The notes under the pieces: model-generated
What the model was told of the DNA's origin: nothing
What the model saw: only the letters and a program-made list of their open reading frames with translations
The model's database searches: none
Position numbers and translations under genes: made by a program
Shown here: positions 1 to 5,314 of the stretch, piece by piece
Numbering within the stretch: the stretch's first letter is position 1
Layout of the letters: the number at the start of each line of letters is the position of its first letter
Assembly: GCA_023262065.1 (NCBI GenBank)
Contig: JALRDW010000187.1
Location: 1-6,404 of the forward strand
DNA length: 6,404 bases
Reading direction: 5' to 3'
From: Acidimicrobiia bacterium
GTDB taxonomy: Bacteria > Actinomycetota > Acidimicrobiia > IMCC26256

Positions 1-75
1 CAGTCGTCGTCGCGATAGAATTGCCGCGCGCCGCGCGCGGTGACCGTGTCGGGATAGGCCAGCCCCATCAGCCAG
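1..75. other. Sequence not matching the mutase gene: probable chimeric or misassembled contig end
   Basis: The mutase frame (minus strand) reads through these bases as residues resembling no acyl-CoA mutase. None of the three minus-strand frames gives the expected continuation, so a simple indel does not explain it. A second minus-strand frame gives WLMGLAYPDTVTARGARQFY followed by Arg-Asp-Asp-Asp. That looks like real protein, but I do not recognise it. The break lies at about bases 67-80. A contig-end assembly join is the simplest reading; a genuine rearrangement or insertion at this site is possible. Confidence 0.55.
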
Positions 76-384
76 CGCGATGTAGAGCGCGAGCAACCAC
101 ATGGCGGTGGCGTTGATCGTCATCGAGGTGTTCATGTCCTCGAGCGGGATCTGCTCGAAGAGCGCCCGCATCTCGCCGAGGTGCGGCACCGGGACGCCGA
201 CCTTGCCGACCTCGCCCCGAGCGAGGATGTGGTCGGGGTCGTAGCCGGTCTGCGTGGGGAGGTCGAAGGCGACCGAGAGACCGGTCTGGCCCTTGGCGAG
301 GTTGGTCCGGTACAGCTCGTTCGACGCCCGGGCCGAGGTGTGGCCCGAGTAGGTCCGCATGACCCAGGGGCGTTCACGCGTCAC
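1..384 (-). CDS. meaA: MeaA-type acyl-CoA mutase (probable ethylmalonyl-CoA mutase), N-terminal part only, broken at window edge
   Basis: This is the N-terminal part of a coenzyme-B12-dependent acyl-CoA mutase. These enzymes rearrange the carbon skeleton of CoA thioesters; MeaA converts ethylmalonyl-CoA to methylsuccinyl-CoA in the cytoplasm. The visible protein has the family signatures RPWVMRTYSGHTS (residues 5-17), NLAKGQTGLSVAFDLPTQTG (28-47), ARGEVGKVGVPV (55-66) and MNTSMTINATAMWLLALY (84-101). A very short extension before RPW..RTY is characteristic of MeaA rather than of the larger methylmalonyl- or isobutyryl-CoA mutases. The start is GTG at 384, preceded by GGAGG (393-397) with 8 bases of spacing. 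It lies 45 bases after the 3-hydroxybutyryl-CoA dehydrogenase stop, in the same direction, so the two are probably one operon. After about residue 105 (base ~70) the family sequence (expected AEEQGAD...) stops, although the frame stays open to base 1 with unrelated Arg-rich residues. Ethylmalonyl- versus methylmalonyl-CoA specificity is inferred from N-terminal similarity only. Confidence 0.82.
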   Translation of the reverse strand, partial: MTRERPWVMRTYSGHTSARASNELYRTNLAKGQTGLSVAFDLPTQTGYDPDHILARGEVGKVGVPVPHLGEMRALFEQIPLEDMNTSMTINATAMWLLALYIALADGAGLSRHGHRARRAAILSRRRL

Positions 385-392
385 GTCGTCAT

Positions 393-397
393 CCTCC
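393..397 (-). promoter_or_regulatory. Ribosome binding site deciding the GTG start of the mutase
   Basis: GGAGG on the minus strand, 8 bases before the GTG at 384. It favours this GTG over the ATG at 360 (MRTYSGH), which would lose the conserved RPWV residues. It lies within the 45-base gap after the dehydrogenase stop. Confidence 0.7.
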
Positions 398-429
398 GGG
401 TGTCGGGCACCGTGTGGTGCCGCGCTCGT

Positions 430-1287
430 CTACTTGCGGTAGTCGTAGAACCCGATGCCGCTCTTGCGTCCGAGGCGCTCGGCGGAGACCATGCGGCGCA
501 GGAGCGGAGCCGGCGCGTAGTTCGGGTCCTTGAACTCGGTGTACAGCGCCTCGAGGATCGACAGGCTCGTGTCGAGCCCGACGAGGTCGAGCAGCGCGAA
601 GGGGCCCATCGGGAAGTTGCAGCCGCCCTTCATCGCTGCGTCGATGTCGTCGCGGGTGGCGACGCCGGCGTCCATGAGGCGGATGGCGTTGTTGAGGTAC
701 GGGAACAGCAGGGCGTTCACGATGAACCCGGCCTGGTCCTTCACCTCGACCGGTCCCTTGCCGCAGGCCTCGGCGAAGGCCCGGGTCTCGGCGATCGTCT
801 CGTCGGAGGAGGTGATGGCGCGCACGATCTCGACGAGCGGCATGGCCGGGGCAGGGTTGAAGAAGTGCACGCCGCAGACCCGCTCGGGACGCCCGGTCTC
901 CATCGCCATCTCGACCACCGGGAGCGTCGAGGTGTTGGTGGCGAGGATGGCCCCGTCCTTCACGATGCGGTCGAGGTCGTTGAACAGCTGCTTCTTCGTC
1001 GGCAGGTCCTCGAGGATCGACTCGATGACGAGGTCGCAGTCGGCGAGCTCGTTGAGGTCGGACACGCCGCGCACCAGCGCGAGGGCGGCGTCACGAGCGG
1101 CCTCCTCGAGGCGGCCCTTCTCGACCTGCTTGTCGAGCGACTTCTGGAGGCCGGCGACCATCGCGTCGGCGCTCGACTGCGACCGGCTGCGCAGGATCAC
1201 CTCGAAGCCGGCCTTCGCCGCGACCTCGGCGATACCGGATCCCATGATCCCGGAACCGACGATGCCCACCCGCTTGATCTCGCCCAT
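430..1287 (-). CDS. hbdA: 3-hydroxybutyryl-CoA dehydrogenase (3-hydroxyacyl-CoA dehydrogenase family)
   Basis: A 285-residue cytoplasmic enzyme that interconverts acetoacetyl-CoA and 3-hydroxybutyryl-CoA, of full length for the single-function family (about 280-290). The Rossmann nucleotide-binding loop is GSGIMG at residues 11-16. The expected catalytic residues are present: Ser120 in NTSTLPV, His141 and Asn144 in HFFNP, Glu153 in PLVEIV, and Asn191 in AGFIVNALL. The C-terminal dimerisation domain has FPMGPFALLDLVGLD (225-239). The second beta strand ends in LRSRSQ where NAD-specific enzymes usually have Asp, which may indicate NADPH use. I chose ATG at 1287 because the GxGxxG loop then has the usual distance from the N-terminus and AAGGG lies 9 bases upstream. 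An in-frame GTG at 1311 would add eight residues but has no good ribosome site. The mutase follows 45 bases downstream, consistent with an ethylmalonyl-CoA pathway operon. A role in phenylacetate or butanoate metabolism (PaaH-like) cannot be excluded. Confidence 0.93.
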   Translation of the reverse strand: MGEIKRVGIVGSGIMGSGIAEVAAKAGFEVILRSRSQSSADAMVAGLQKSLDKQVEKGRLEEAARDAALALVRGVSDLNELADCDLVIESILEDLPTKKQLFNDLDRIVKDGAILATNTSTLPVVEMAMETGRPERVCGVHFFNPAPAMPLVEIVRAITSSDETIAETRAFAEACGKGPVEVKDQAGFIVNALLFPYLNNAIRLMDAGVATRDDIDAAMKGGCNFPMGPFALLDLVGLDTSLSILEALYTEFKDPNYAPAPLLRRMVSAERLGRKSGIGFYDYRK

Positions 1288-1350
1288 CGCTGCACGCCCT
1301 TCGTCCGTCACGTGCGGCGCGCTTCGAGGGCGCGCACCGCAAGGGGCCGA

Positions 1351-1356
1351 AACGTA
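1351..1356 (-). promoter_or_regulatory. Possible -10 box for the hbdA-mutase operon
   Basis: TACGTT on the minus strand fits the actinobacterial TAnnnT consensus and would give a 5' leader of about 55-60 bases before the ATG at 1287. The candidate -35 element 18 bases upstream, TGGCAT, is a poor match to TTGACA. This is a weak call based on position and consensus only. Confidence 0.3.
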
Positions 1357-1405
1357 TCGGAGCGGCCCGGCGGGATGCCACAGGAGCGGCCGCCGGGGTG
1401 GCTGT

Positions 1406-1411
1406 TAGCGT
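1406..1411 (+). promoter_or_regulatory. -10 box of a likely leaderless promoter
   Basis: TAGCGT (TAnnnT) lies exactly 7 bases before the ATG at 1419. That spacing would place the transcription start at the A of the start codon. No Shine-Dalgarno sequence precedes this ATG, which supports a leaderless transcript. The same layout occurs before lysC in this window. Confidence 0.5.
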
Positions 1412-1418
1412 CGGGTCC

Positions 1419-2138
1419 ATGGCTGAGGATGCGGTGCGGGGCACGTTGGCGTTCGTGGGCGGGAGCGAGTGGTCGCCCCTCTCGACCGCCCTGGATCGGA
1501 CCCTCCTCGAGCGGGCCGGCGGTGGCCCCGTCGTGGTCGTCCCGACCGCCGCGGCGTTCAACGGTCCGGCCCGGATCGGCCCCGCCGCGACGGAGTGCTT
1601 CGCCGCCCTCGGTGCCGAGGTCGTCGTGATCGACGTGCTCCACCGGGCCGAGGCGGAGGACAAGGACCTCGTCGCCCCCGTGCGCGAGGCGCGCTTCATC
1701 TACCTCGCCGACGGTTCGCCGCTCCACCTGCGCTCGGTGCTCAAGGACTCGGCGCTGTTCAAGGCGATCCGGGGCGCATGGCGCGACGGCGCGGTGCTCG
1801 CGGCATCGGGCGCCGGGGCGACGCTGCTCGCCGATCCGATGGTGGACCCGCGGGGCGGTGCCTACACGGTGGGGTTCGGTCTCGTGTCGGACCTCGCGGT
1901 GTTCCCACACCACGGCACGGCCCCGGCCCACCTGCTCGAGCGCTCGCTCGAACTGCTGCCGCGGCGGGCCTTCCTCGCCGGCGTCGACGATCACACCGCG
2001 CTGGTGCGCGAGGCCGACGGCACCTGGCGGGTCGTCGGTGACGGATGGGTCACCGTCTACACGCACACCGACGGACCGGTGGCGACCCAGGTCGGTTCCT
2101 ACGCCGCGGACTCGGTGATCGACACCTTCTCGATGTAG
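1419..2138 (+). CDS. Peptidase E/cyanophycinase-like protein (S51 family) with an apparently lost nucleophile
   Basis: A 239-residue protein, without a signal peptide, of the class I glutamine amidotransferase-like fold used by peptidase E and cyanophycinase, serine peptidases that release Asp-containing di- or oligopeptides. Recognisable parts are TLAFVGGSEW (9-18), VVVVPTAAAF (38-47), the ADGSPLHLRSVLKD segment (97-110) and DPMVDPRGGAYTVGFGLV (139-156). The segment GVDDHTALV (188-196) matches the GIDExTAL element of the family. The nucleophile elbow is normally G-[ST]-S-A-G-A. Here residues 129-134 read ASGAGA, so the serine position is Gly131, with a serine one residue earlier. The protein may be catalytically inactive or use a shifted residue. 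ATG at 1419 is preferred over an upstream GTG at 1398 because of the TAGCGT box 7 bases before it. Its last 40 bases overlap the 3' end of the opposite-strand isomerase gene. The fold is fairly certain; the substrate is unknown. Confidence 0.82.
   Translation: MAEDAVRGTLAFVGGSEWSPLSTALDRTLLERAGGGPVVVVPTAAAFNGPARIGPAATECFAALGAEVVVIDVLHRAEAEDKDLVAPVREARFIYLADGSPLHLRSVLKDSALFKAIRGAWRDGAVLAASGAGATLLADPMVDPRGGAYTVGFGLVSDLAVFPHHGTAPAHLLERSLELLPRRAFLAGVDDHTALVREADGTWRVVGDGWVTVYTHTDGPVATQVGSYAADSVIDTFSM
2099..2138. other. Convergent 3' overlap of two coding regions
   Basis: The plus-strand S51-like gene stops at 2138 (TAG) and the minus-strand isomerase stops at 2099 (TAG), so 40 bases encode protein on both strands: VGSYAADSVIDTFSM on plus, and the VYIEKVSITESAA end on minus. 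There is no room for a conventional terminator between the genes. Confidence 0.8.
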
Positions 2139-2854
2139 ACCGGATCGGTCGGCTTGTCGTTCGCACCGGTCGGGACCCGCGAGATCGCCTGCGCGACGTC
2201 GAGACCCTCGGTCACGACTCCCCAGGTCGCGTACTCCGGCGGCAGTGCCTCGCCCTGCGGACCCGTCACGATGAAGAACTGATCGCCGAACGTGCCGGCG
2301 GGCGCGGTGGCGGTCTTGGCCGCCGCGATCGCACCGAGGGGGTACGCGCCGGTGGGCAGCTCGCCGATCACCGAGGACGGCGCGGTTCCCGTGCCGTCCC
2401 CGCGCTTGTCGCCACCCTGGATCACGAAGTCCGGGATCACGCGGTGGAAGGTGAGCCCGTCGTAGTAGCCGCTTCGGGCCAGATCGACGAAGTGGCCGGT
2501 GGCGATCGGGGCGCGGGCGGCGTCGAGCGACAGCACGATCGTGCCCTTCGAGGTTCGCATCGTCGCGGTGTAGCGCTTCGACGGGTCCACGGTCGTCGAG
2601 GTGGTCGGTCCCGTGGTCGTCGTCGAACGCGTGGTCGAGGTCGGCGCCGCGGTGGTCGAGGTGGAACCGTTCGCCTCATCGTCGCCCGACGCACGGATCT
2701 GGGACCAGGCGAAGATCGCCACGACCGGGATGAGCACGAACGCGAGGTTGCGGTACGTGCGGATGCGCCGCGACCGCTTCTCGGCCGCCTCCTTCGCGGC
2801 CTGGGCCTGCGCGCGGTTCTGCTTCTGCCGCTCGCGCTTGTCGGACTTGCTCAC
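2099..2854 (-). CDS. Membrane-anchored cyclophilin-type peptidyl-prolyl cis-trans isomerase
   Basis: A 251-residue protein that catalyses cis-trans isomerisation of Xaa-Pro bonds, probably helping proteins fold outside the cytoplasmic membrane. A strongly basic, charged N-terminus (1-35) is followed by one short membrane segment (about 37-51, LAFVLIPVVAIFAWS). Then comes a Ser/Thr-rich stalk (64-89), and a cyclophilin domain from about 95 to 247. The domain shows FHRVIPDFVIQGGD (136-149; Arg138, Phe143 and Gln146 match the active site), GDGTGT, DQFFIVTG (191-198) and TWGVVTEGLDV (210-220). The positive-inside rule puts the catalytic domain outside. The start is GTG at 2854, with GAGGAG 5 bases upstream. 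It follows the secreted hydrolase by 50 bases on the same strand and may be its operon partner. The PPIase family call is firm; the in vivo clients are unknown. Confidence 0.94.
   Translation of the reverse strand: MSKSDKRERQKQNRAQAQAAKEAAEKRSRRIRTYRNLAFVLIPVVAIFAWSQIRASGDDEANGSTSTTAAPTSTTRSTTTTGPTTSTTVDPSKRYTATMRTSKGTIVLSLDAARAPIATGHFVDLARSGYYDGLTFHRVIPDFVIQGGDKRGDGTGTAPSSVIGELPTGAYPLGAIAAAKTATAPAGTFGDQFFIVTGPQGEALPPEYATWGVVTEGLDVAQAISRVPTGANDKPTDPVYIEKVSITESAA
2588..2665 (-). repeat. Low-complexity repeat encoding the Ser/Thr stalk of the isomerase
   Basis: Imperfectly repeated GTGGTCGAGGT-like units (plus-strand view) encode a run of Thr, Ser and a few Pro and Ala residues (residues 64-89). 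It sits exactly between the membrane segment and the cyclophilin domain, as expected for a cell-wall-spanning linker. The repeat could vary in length between strains by slippage. Confidence 0.7.
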
Positions 2855-2859
2855 GCTCG

Positions 2860-2865
2860 CTCCTC
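2860..2865 (-). promoter_or_regulatory. Ribosome binding site of the isomerase
   Basis: GAGGAG on the minus strand, 5 bases before the GTG at 2854, inside the 50-base gap after the hydrolase stop. It supports GTG as the start and independent translation initiation on a shared transcript. I see no convincing terminator hairpin in the gap. Confidence 0.65.
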
Positions 2866-2904
2866 GTCGGGTCGTCGCGGTCGGGACGGGTCAGGCGGGG
2901 CCGA

Positions 2905-5166
2905 TCACCGGGGTGCCGGGCCGGGGGTCTGCGGCGCCGGGGCGACGTAGGTCCGGCAGGCCTGCCCGCGCAGCGACGGGCACGCCGGGTACTCGGTGGG
3001 CAGCCCCTTCGGAACCTTCACCCGGGACAGGACGAGCCGGGAGGCGCGCGGGCCGCCCGTCACGACGGTGTTGCGCACGGGCTCGGTGTTCCGGATGGTC
3101 TCGAAGGTCCAGAGCGGACGGTTGCCACCCGGGGCCTGGACCGAGATGCGGATCTGGGATCCCTTGCGGAACACGTGCGCGACCGGGAACAGCGCGACCC
3201 GCATGCGGGTCGGCTGACCGGGCCGGAGCGCCTGGGCGTCGGCCTCGCGGTGCGTCTGGCGCGGATCGGTGACGGTCGACGTCCTCCGGTCCAGCTTGCG
3301 GTGGCTGGCCCGCAGCCAGCCGCTCTGCACGTACATCTCGGCCCCGTCGGGGCGCACCTCGGTGAGGGTCACCTCGACGTCGGTGTCGCCGGCGGTGGAT
3401 GCGAGCGTCAGGTCGACGCTGCCCGGACCGGCGATCGCGATGGTGCGTTCGAGCGGCGGCGTGATCCACGAGAGCGAGGAGGCGGAGTCGAGCGGCACCC
3501 AGTTGTACGAGGGCGTCGCCTGCCAGATGCCGGAGCCGTCACCGGTGTAGGTCGAGCGCGGGCGGGCGTTCGGCTCGTAGTTGAACGAGAGGGTCTGGGC
3601 CCGTTCCGCCGCATCCTCCGCGAGCGCGCCGTCGGAGCCGAGGTAGAACACCTCGGCCGAGGCGCCGGGGATCGGCCACCGGGTGGCCGTGCTCTCGGCT
3701 GCGGGTTGCGGGGTCCCGGGCTGGGTCCCGGGCCGTGCGCCGTTCTCCCAGAGGATGCGCACCCGCGGTTCGGCCTCGAAGGACTTCAGCGCCGTGCGGT
3801 AGGACGAGAAGTCGCTGAACCGGTCCTCGGGCACGGTGATGTTCTGGACCCCGGTGATCGTGCCCCACAGTTGGGGGGCGAGGGCCCGGAGCTGCGGGTT
3901 GATCTCGGGGATCCGGCGGGCCACGTAGAAGTCGAGGAACTCGAGTTGGCGGGTCACGACCTCCGGGTCGAGCGAATCGGTGTGCGTGCCGTTCTGTGCG
4001 GTGACCCGCAGCGGCACGTCGGCCGGGAACGCCTCGAGCATCTCGGGCCAGTGTCCGCCGGTCTGCTCGTCCTGCCAGGCGCCGGCGATGAAGGTCGGCA
4101 CCTGGATGTCACCGAGGAACTCGGCCGGTGCGACCGAGTCGAAGCCGGCCGGGTACCCGGGGATGCCCTCGGTGCTGTAGTACGGGTTGTCGCGGATCGT
4201 CTGCATGAGGTCGACGTTCTGACCCCGGAGCCGGAGGTTCGACGTGCAGGTCTCGTCGCCCTGCGCCACCCGCTGCTCCACCCAGCGCGCCCCCTTCGGG
4301 TTCGGCCAGCGGTTCTGGTCGAGGCGCTGCTGCGCCCAGTCCTTCGCGAATCCGTCGTTGTAGATGCCACCCGGGTACAGGGTGCCGCGGTAGGTGTCGT
4401 CGATGACCGACAGCGGGGTGATCGCCGCGAGGTGCGGGGGCTGGGTCTGGGCGACGAACAGCTGCGAGATGCCGGGGTAGGAGATGCCGACGAGGCCGAC
4501 CCGGCCCGCCCACGGCTGGGCGGCGATCGTCTCCACCGCGTCGTACCCGTCGAGCGACTGGATCTGCTCGAAGAAGTTGAACGAACCGCCTGAGCACCCG
4601 GTGCCGCGCATGTTCACGCCGACGTACGCGTAACCCTGGAGGTTGCCGATGATCTGGAACGGGTTGAGCGACGCCGTCGGGTTCGAGGGGTCGTAACCCG
4701 AGTACTCCATGAGCACGGGGTACGGGCCCTCATCCGCCGGTCCCGGCAGCGACACGTTGATGCTGAGCTCGGTCCCGTCGCGCGTGGTGAGGTAGCCGTA
4801 CCCGGCGTCGAGCTCCTGGTTCTCGTAGAGCGACTTCGGCGGCGTGTCGTCCGCGGCGTCCACCTCGAGCGGCTTCGAGGTGGTGAGGCCGGCCACGGCC
4901 ACCCGGTAGCCGGTGCCGGGCGCGACGTCCCGGAACACGTAGCCCCCGAGGTCGTCGATCGAGCCGGCGTCGACGGTCCGTCCGGCCCGCTTCAGCGAGA
5001 CCTTGGCGCCTGGTGTGGCACCGACCACGTACACCTGCTCGACGCTGCCGCTCGCGTCGACCGCGGGCTTCGTCGTGGCGGCGCCGGCCGGCACGGCGGT
5101 GAGCCCGGCGACGACGAGGGTGCCGGCCACTGCGGTGGCGGCGAGACGGTGGTGGAGTTTCGACAC
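2905..5166 (-). CDS. Secreted CocE/NonD family hydrolase (X-Pro dipeptidyl-peptidase S15-like)
   Basis: A 753-residue exported serine hydrolase. A signal peptide (about 1-29: basic start KLHHR, hydrophobic core, VPAGA before Ala30) is followed by a small beta-rich Ig-like or carboxypeptidase-regulatory-like domain (about 40-103). The alpha/beta-hydrolase domain has [12 protein letters not shown] (149-160), MRGTGCSGG (186-194) and the nucleophile elbow GISYPG (227-232; Ser229). Asp366 in GAWQDEQTG and His395 in NGTHTD complete the likely triad. The C-terminal beta-sandwich of the S15/PepX_C type runs from about 465 to 715. Four cysteines (191, 307, 729, 737) may form disulfides. Family members cleave Xaa-Pro dipeptides, cocaine-type esters, beta-lactam acyl side chains or glutaryl groups, so the substrate cannot be named. 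The start is GTG at 5166, preceded by GGAGG with 6 bases of spacing. The same frame stays open farther upstream, but that stretch is antisense to lysC and is not coding. The isomerase follows 50 bases downstream. Confidence 0.9.
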   Translation of the reverse strand: MSKLHHRLAATAVAGTLVVAGLTAVPAGAATTKPAVDASGSVEQVYVVGATPGAKVSLKRAGRTVDAGSIDDLGGYVFRDVAPGTGYRVAVAGLTTSKPLEVDAADDTPPKSLYENQELDAGYGYLTTRDGTELSINVSLPGPADEGPYPVLMEYSGYDPSNPTASLNPFQIIGNLQGYAYVGVNMRGTGCSGGSFNFFEQIQSLDGYDAVETIAAQPWAGRVGLVGISYPGISQLFVAQTQPPHLAAITPLSVIDDTYRGTLYPGGIYNDGFAKDWAQQRLDQNRWPNPKGARWVEQRVAQGDETCTSNLRLRGQNVDLMQTIRDNPYYSTEGIPGYPAGFDSVAPAEFLGDIQVPTFIAGAWQDEQTGGHWPEMLEAFPADVPLRVTAQNGTHTDSLDPEVVTRQLEFLDFYVARRIPEINPQLRALAPQLWGTITGVQNITVPEDRFSDFSSYRTALKSFEAEPRVRILWENGARPGTQPGTPQPAAESTATRWPIPGASAEVFYLGSDGALAEDAAERAQTLSFNYEPNARPRSTYTGDGSGIWQATPSYNWVPLDSASSLSWITPPLERTIAIAGPGSVDLTLASTAGDTDVEVTLTEVRPDGAEMYVQSGWLRASHRKLDRRTSTVTDPRQTHREADAQALRPGQPTRMRVALFPVAHVFRKGSQIRISVQAPGGNRPLWTFETIRNTEPVRNTVVTGGPRASRLVLSRVKVPKGLPTEYPACPSLRGQACRTYVAPAPQTPGPAPR
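5077..5166 (-). other. Signal peptide of the secreted hydrolase
   Basis: Codons 1-30 encode a classic Sec-type leader. It has a short basic n-region (Lys3, His5, His6, Arg7), a hydrophobic Ala/Val/Leu core, and a VPAGA-Ala cleavage motif with Ala at -1 and -3. No twin arginine and no lipobox cysteine are present, so a soluble secreted or wall-associated enzyme is expected rather than a lipoprotein. Confidence 0.75.
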
Positions 5167-5172
5167 GGATCC

Positions 5173-5177
5173 CCTCC
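5173..5177 (-). promoter_or_regulatory. Ribosome binding site deciding the GTG start of the hydrolase
   Basis: GGAGG on the minus strand, 6 bases before the GTG at 5166. It favours this GTG over an in-frame ATG at 5208, which would put 14 mainly Arg/Asp-rich residues before the signal peptide. Confidence 0.7.
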
Positions 5178-5259
5178 GGGGGCGACGGCGGTCGTCGGAC
5201 CGGCGCATCGTTCCACACCGCACCCGGATGCGTCCCTTCAGCCCGCACCCGGGGCCGGT

Positions 5260-5291
5260 CCCGGCGGGGAATCGAGGCGGGTCCCGCCGGG
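5260..5291. repeat. Inverted repeat upstream of lysC, possible operator
   Basis: Perfect 9-base arms, CCCGGCGGG (5260-5268) and CCCGCCGGG (5283-5291), are separated by 14 bases. The right arm also forms part of a tighter palindrome, GGCGGG-T-CCCGCC (5276-5288), which covers the place where the lysC -35 element should lie. If transcription starts at the GTG, the structure is upstream of the transcript, so an operator is more likely than an attenuator. In DNA this GC-rich such repeats also arise by chance. Confidence 0.35.
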
Positions 5292-5300
5292 GCGCGCTGG

Positions 5301-5306
5301 TACCGT
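5301..5306 (+). promoter_or_regulatory. -10 box of a likely leaderless lysC promoter
   Basis: TACCGT (TAnnnT) lies 8 bases before the GTG at 5315. No Shine-Dalgarno sequence stands before that GTG, so the transcript probably begins at or within a base or two of the start codon. The arrangement parallels the one at 1406-1419. Confidence 0.5.
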
Positions 5307-5314
5307 CCCCGCCC

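Larger units (their letters stand above)
1288..1418. other. Divergent intergenic region between hbdA and the S51-like gene
   Basis: 131 bases separate the two divergent starts. The region holds a TAnnnT box immediately before the plus-strand gene and a possible minus-strand -10 box for hbdA. No RNA gene, terminator or further ORF is evident. Confidence 0.7.

Noticed and set aside
1..80. Simple frameshift in the mutase gene
   Set aside because: No frame downstream of the break gives the expected mutase continuation, so an indel alone cannot explain it.
1398..1418. Upstream GTG start for the S51-like gene, adding MAVSVGS
   Set aside because: The added codons include the TAGCGT promoter-like box, and no ribosome binding site is well placed for the GTG; the ATG at 1419 fits the family N-terminus.
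181..1629. 482-codon plus-strand open frame across the mutase and dehydrogenase
   Set aside because: It is antisense to two well-conserved genes, crosses their promoter region, and has no recognisable protein family signature.
2588..2665. Tandem repeat as a possible CRISPR, minisatellite or recombination site
   Set aside because: The repetition is imperfect and fully explained by Thr/Ser codons of the protein stalk; there are no regular spacers.
2855..2904. Terminator or independent promoter in the gap between hydrolase and isomerase
   Set aside because: I found no convincing hairpin with a U-run and no TAnnnT box at a suitable distance; only the ribosome binding site is clear.
3175..4593. 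472-codon plus-strand open frame opposite the hydrolase
   Set aside because: Arg/Gly/Val-rich shadow of a high-GC gene with no recognisable domains; the minus strand encodes a full S15-type hydrolase over the same bases.
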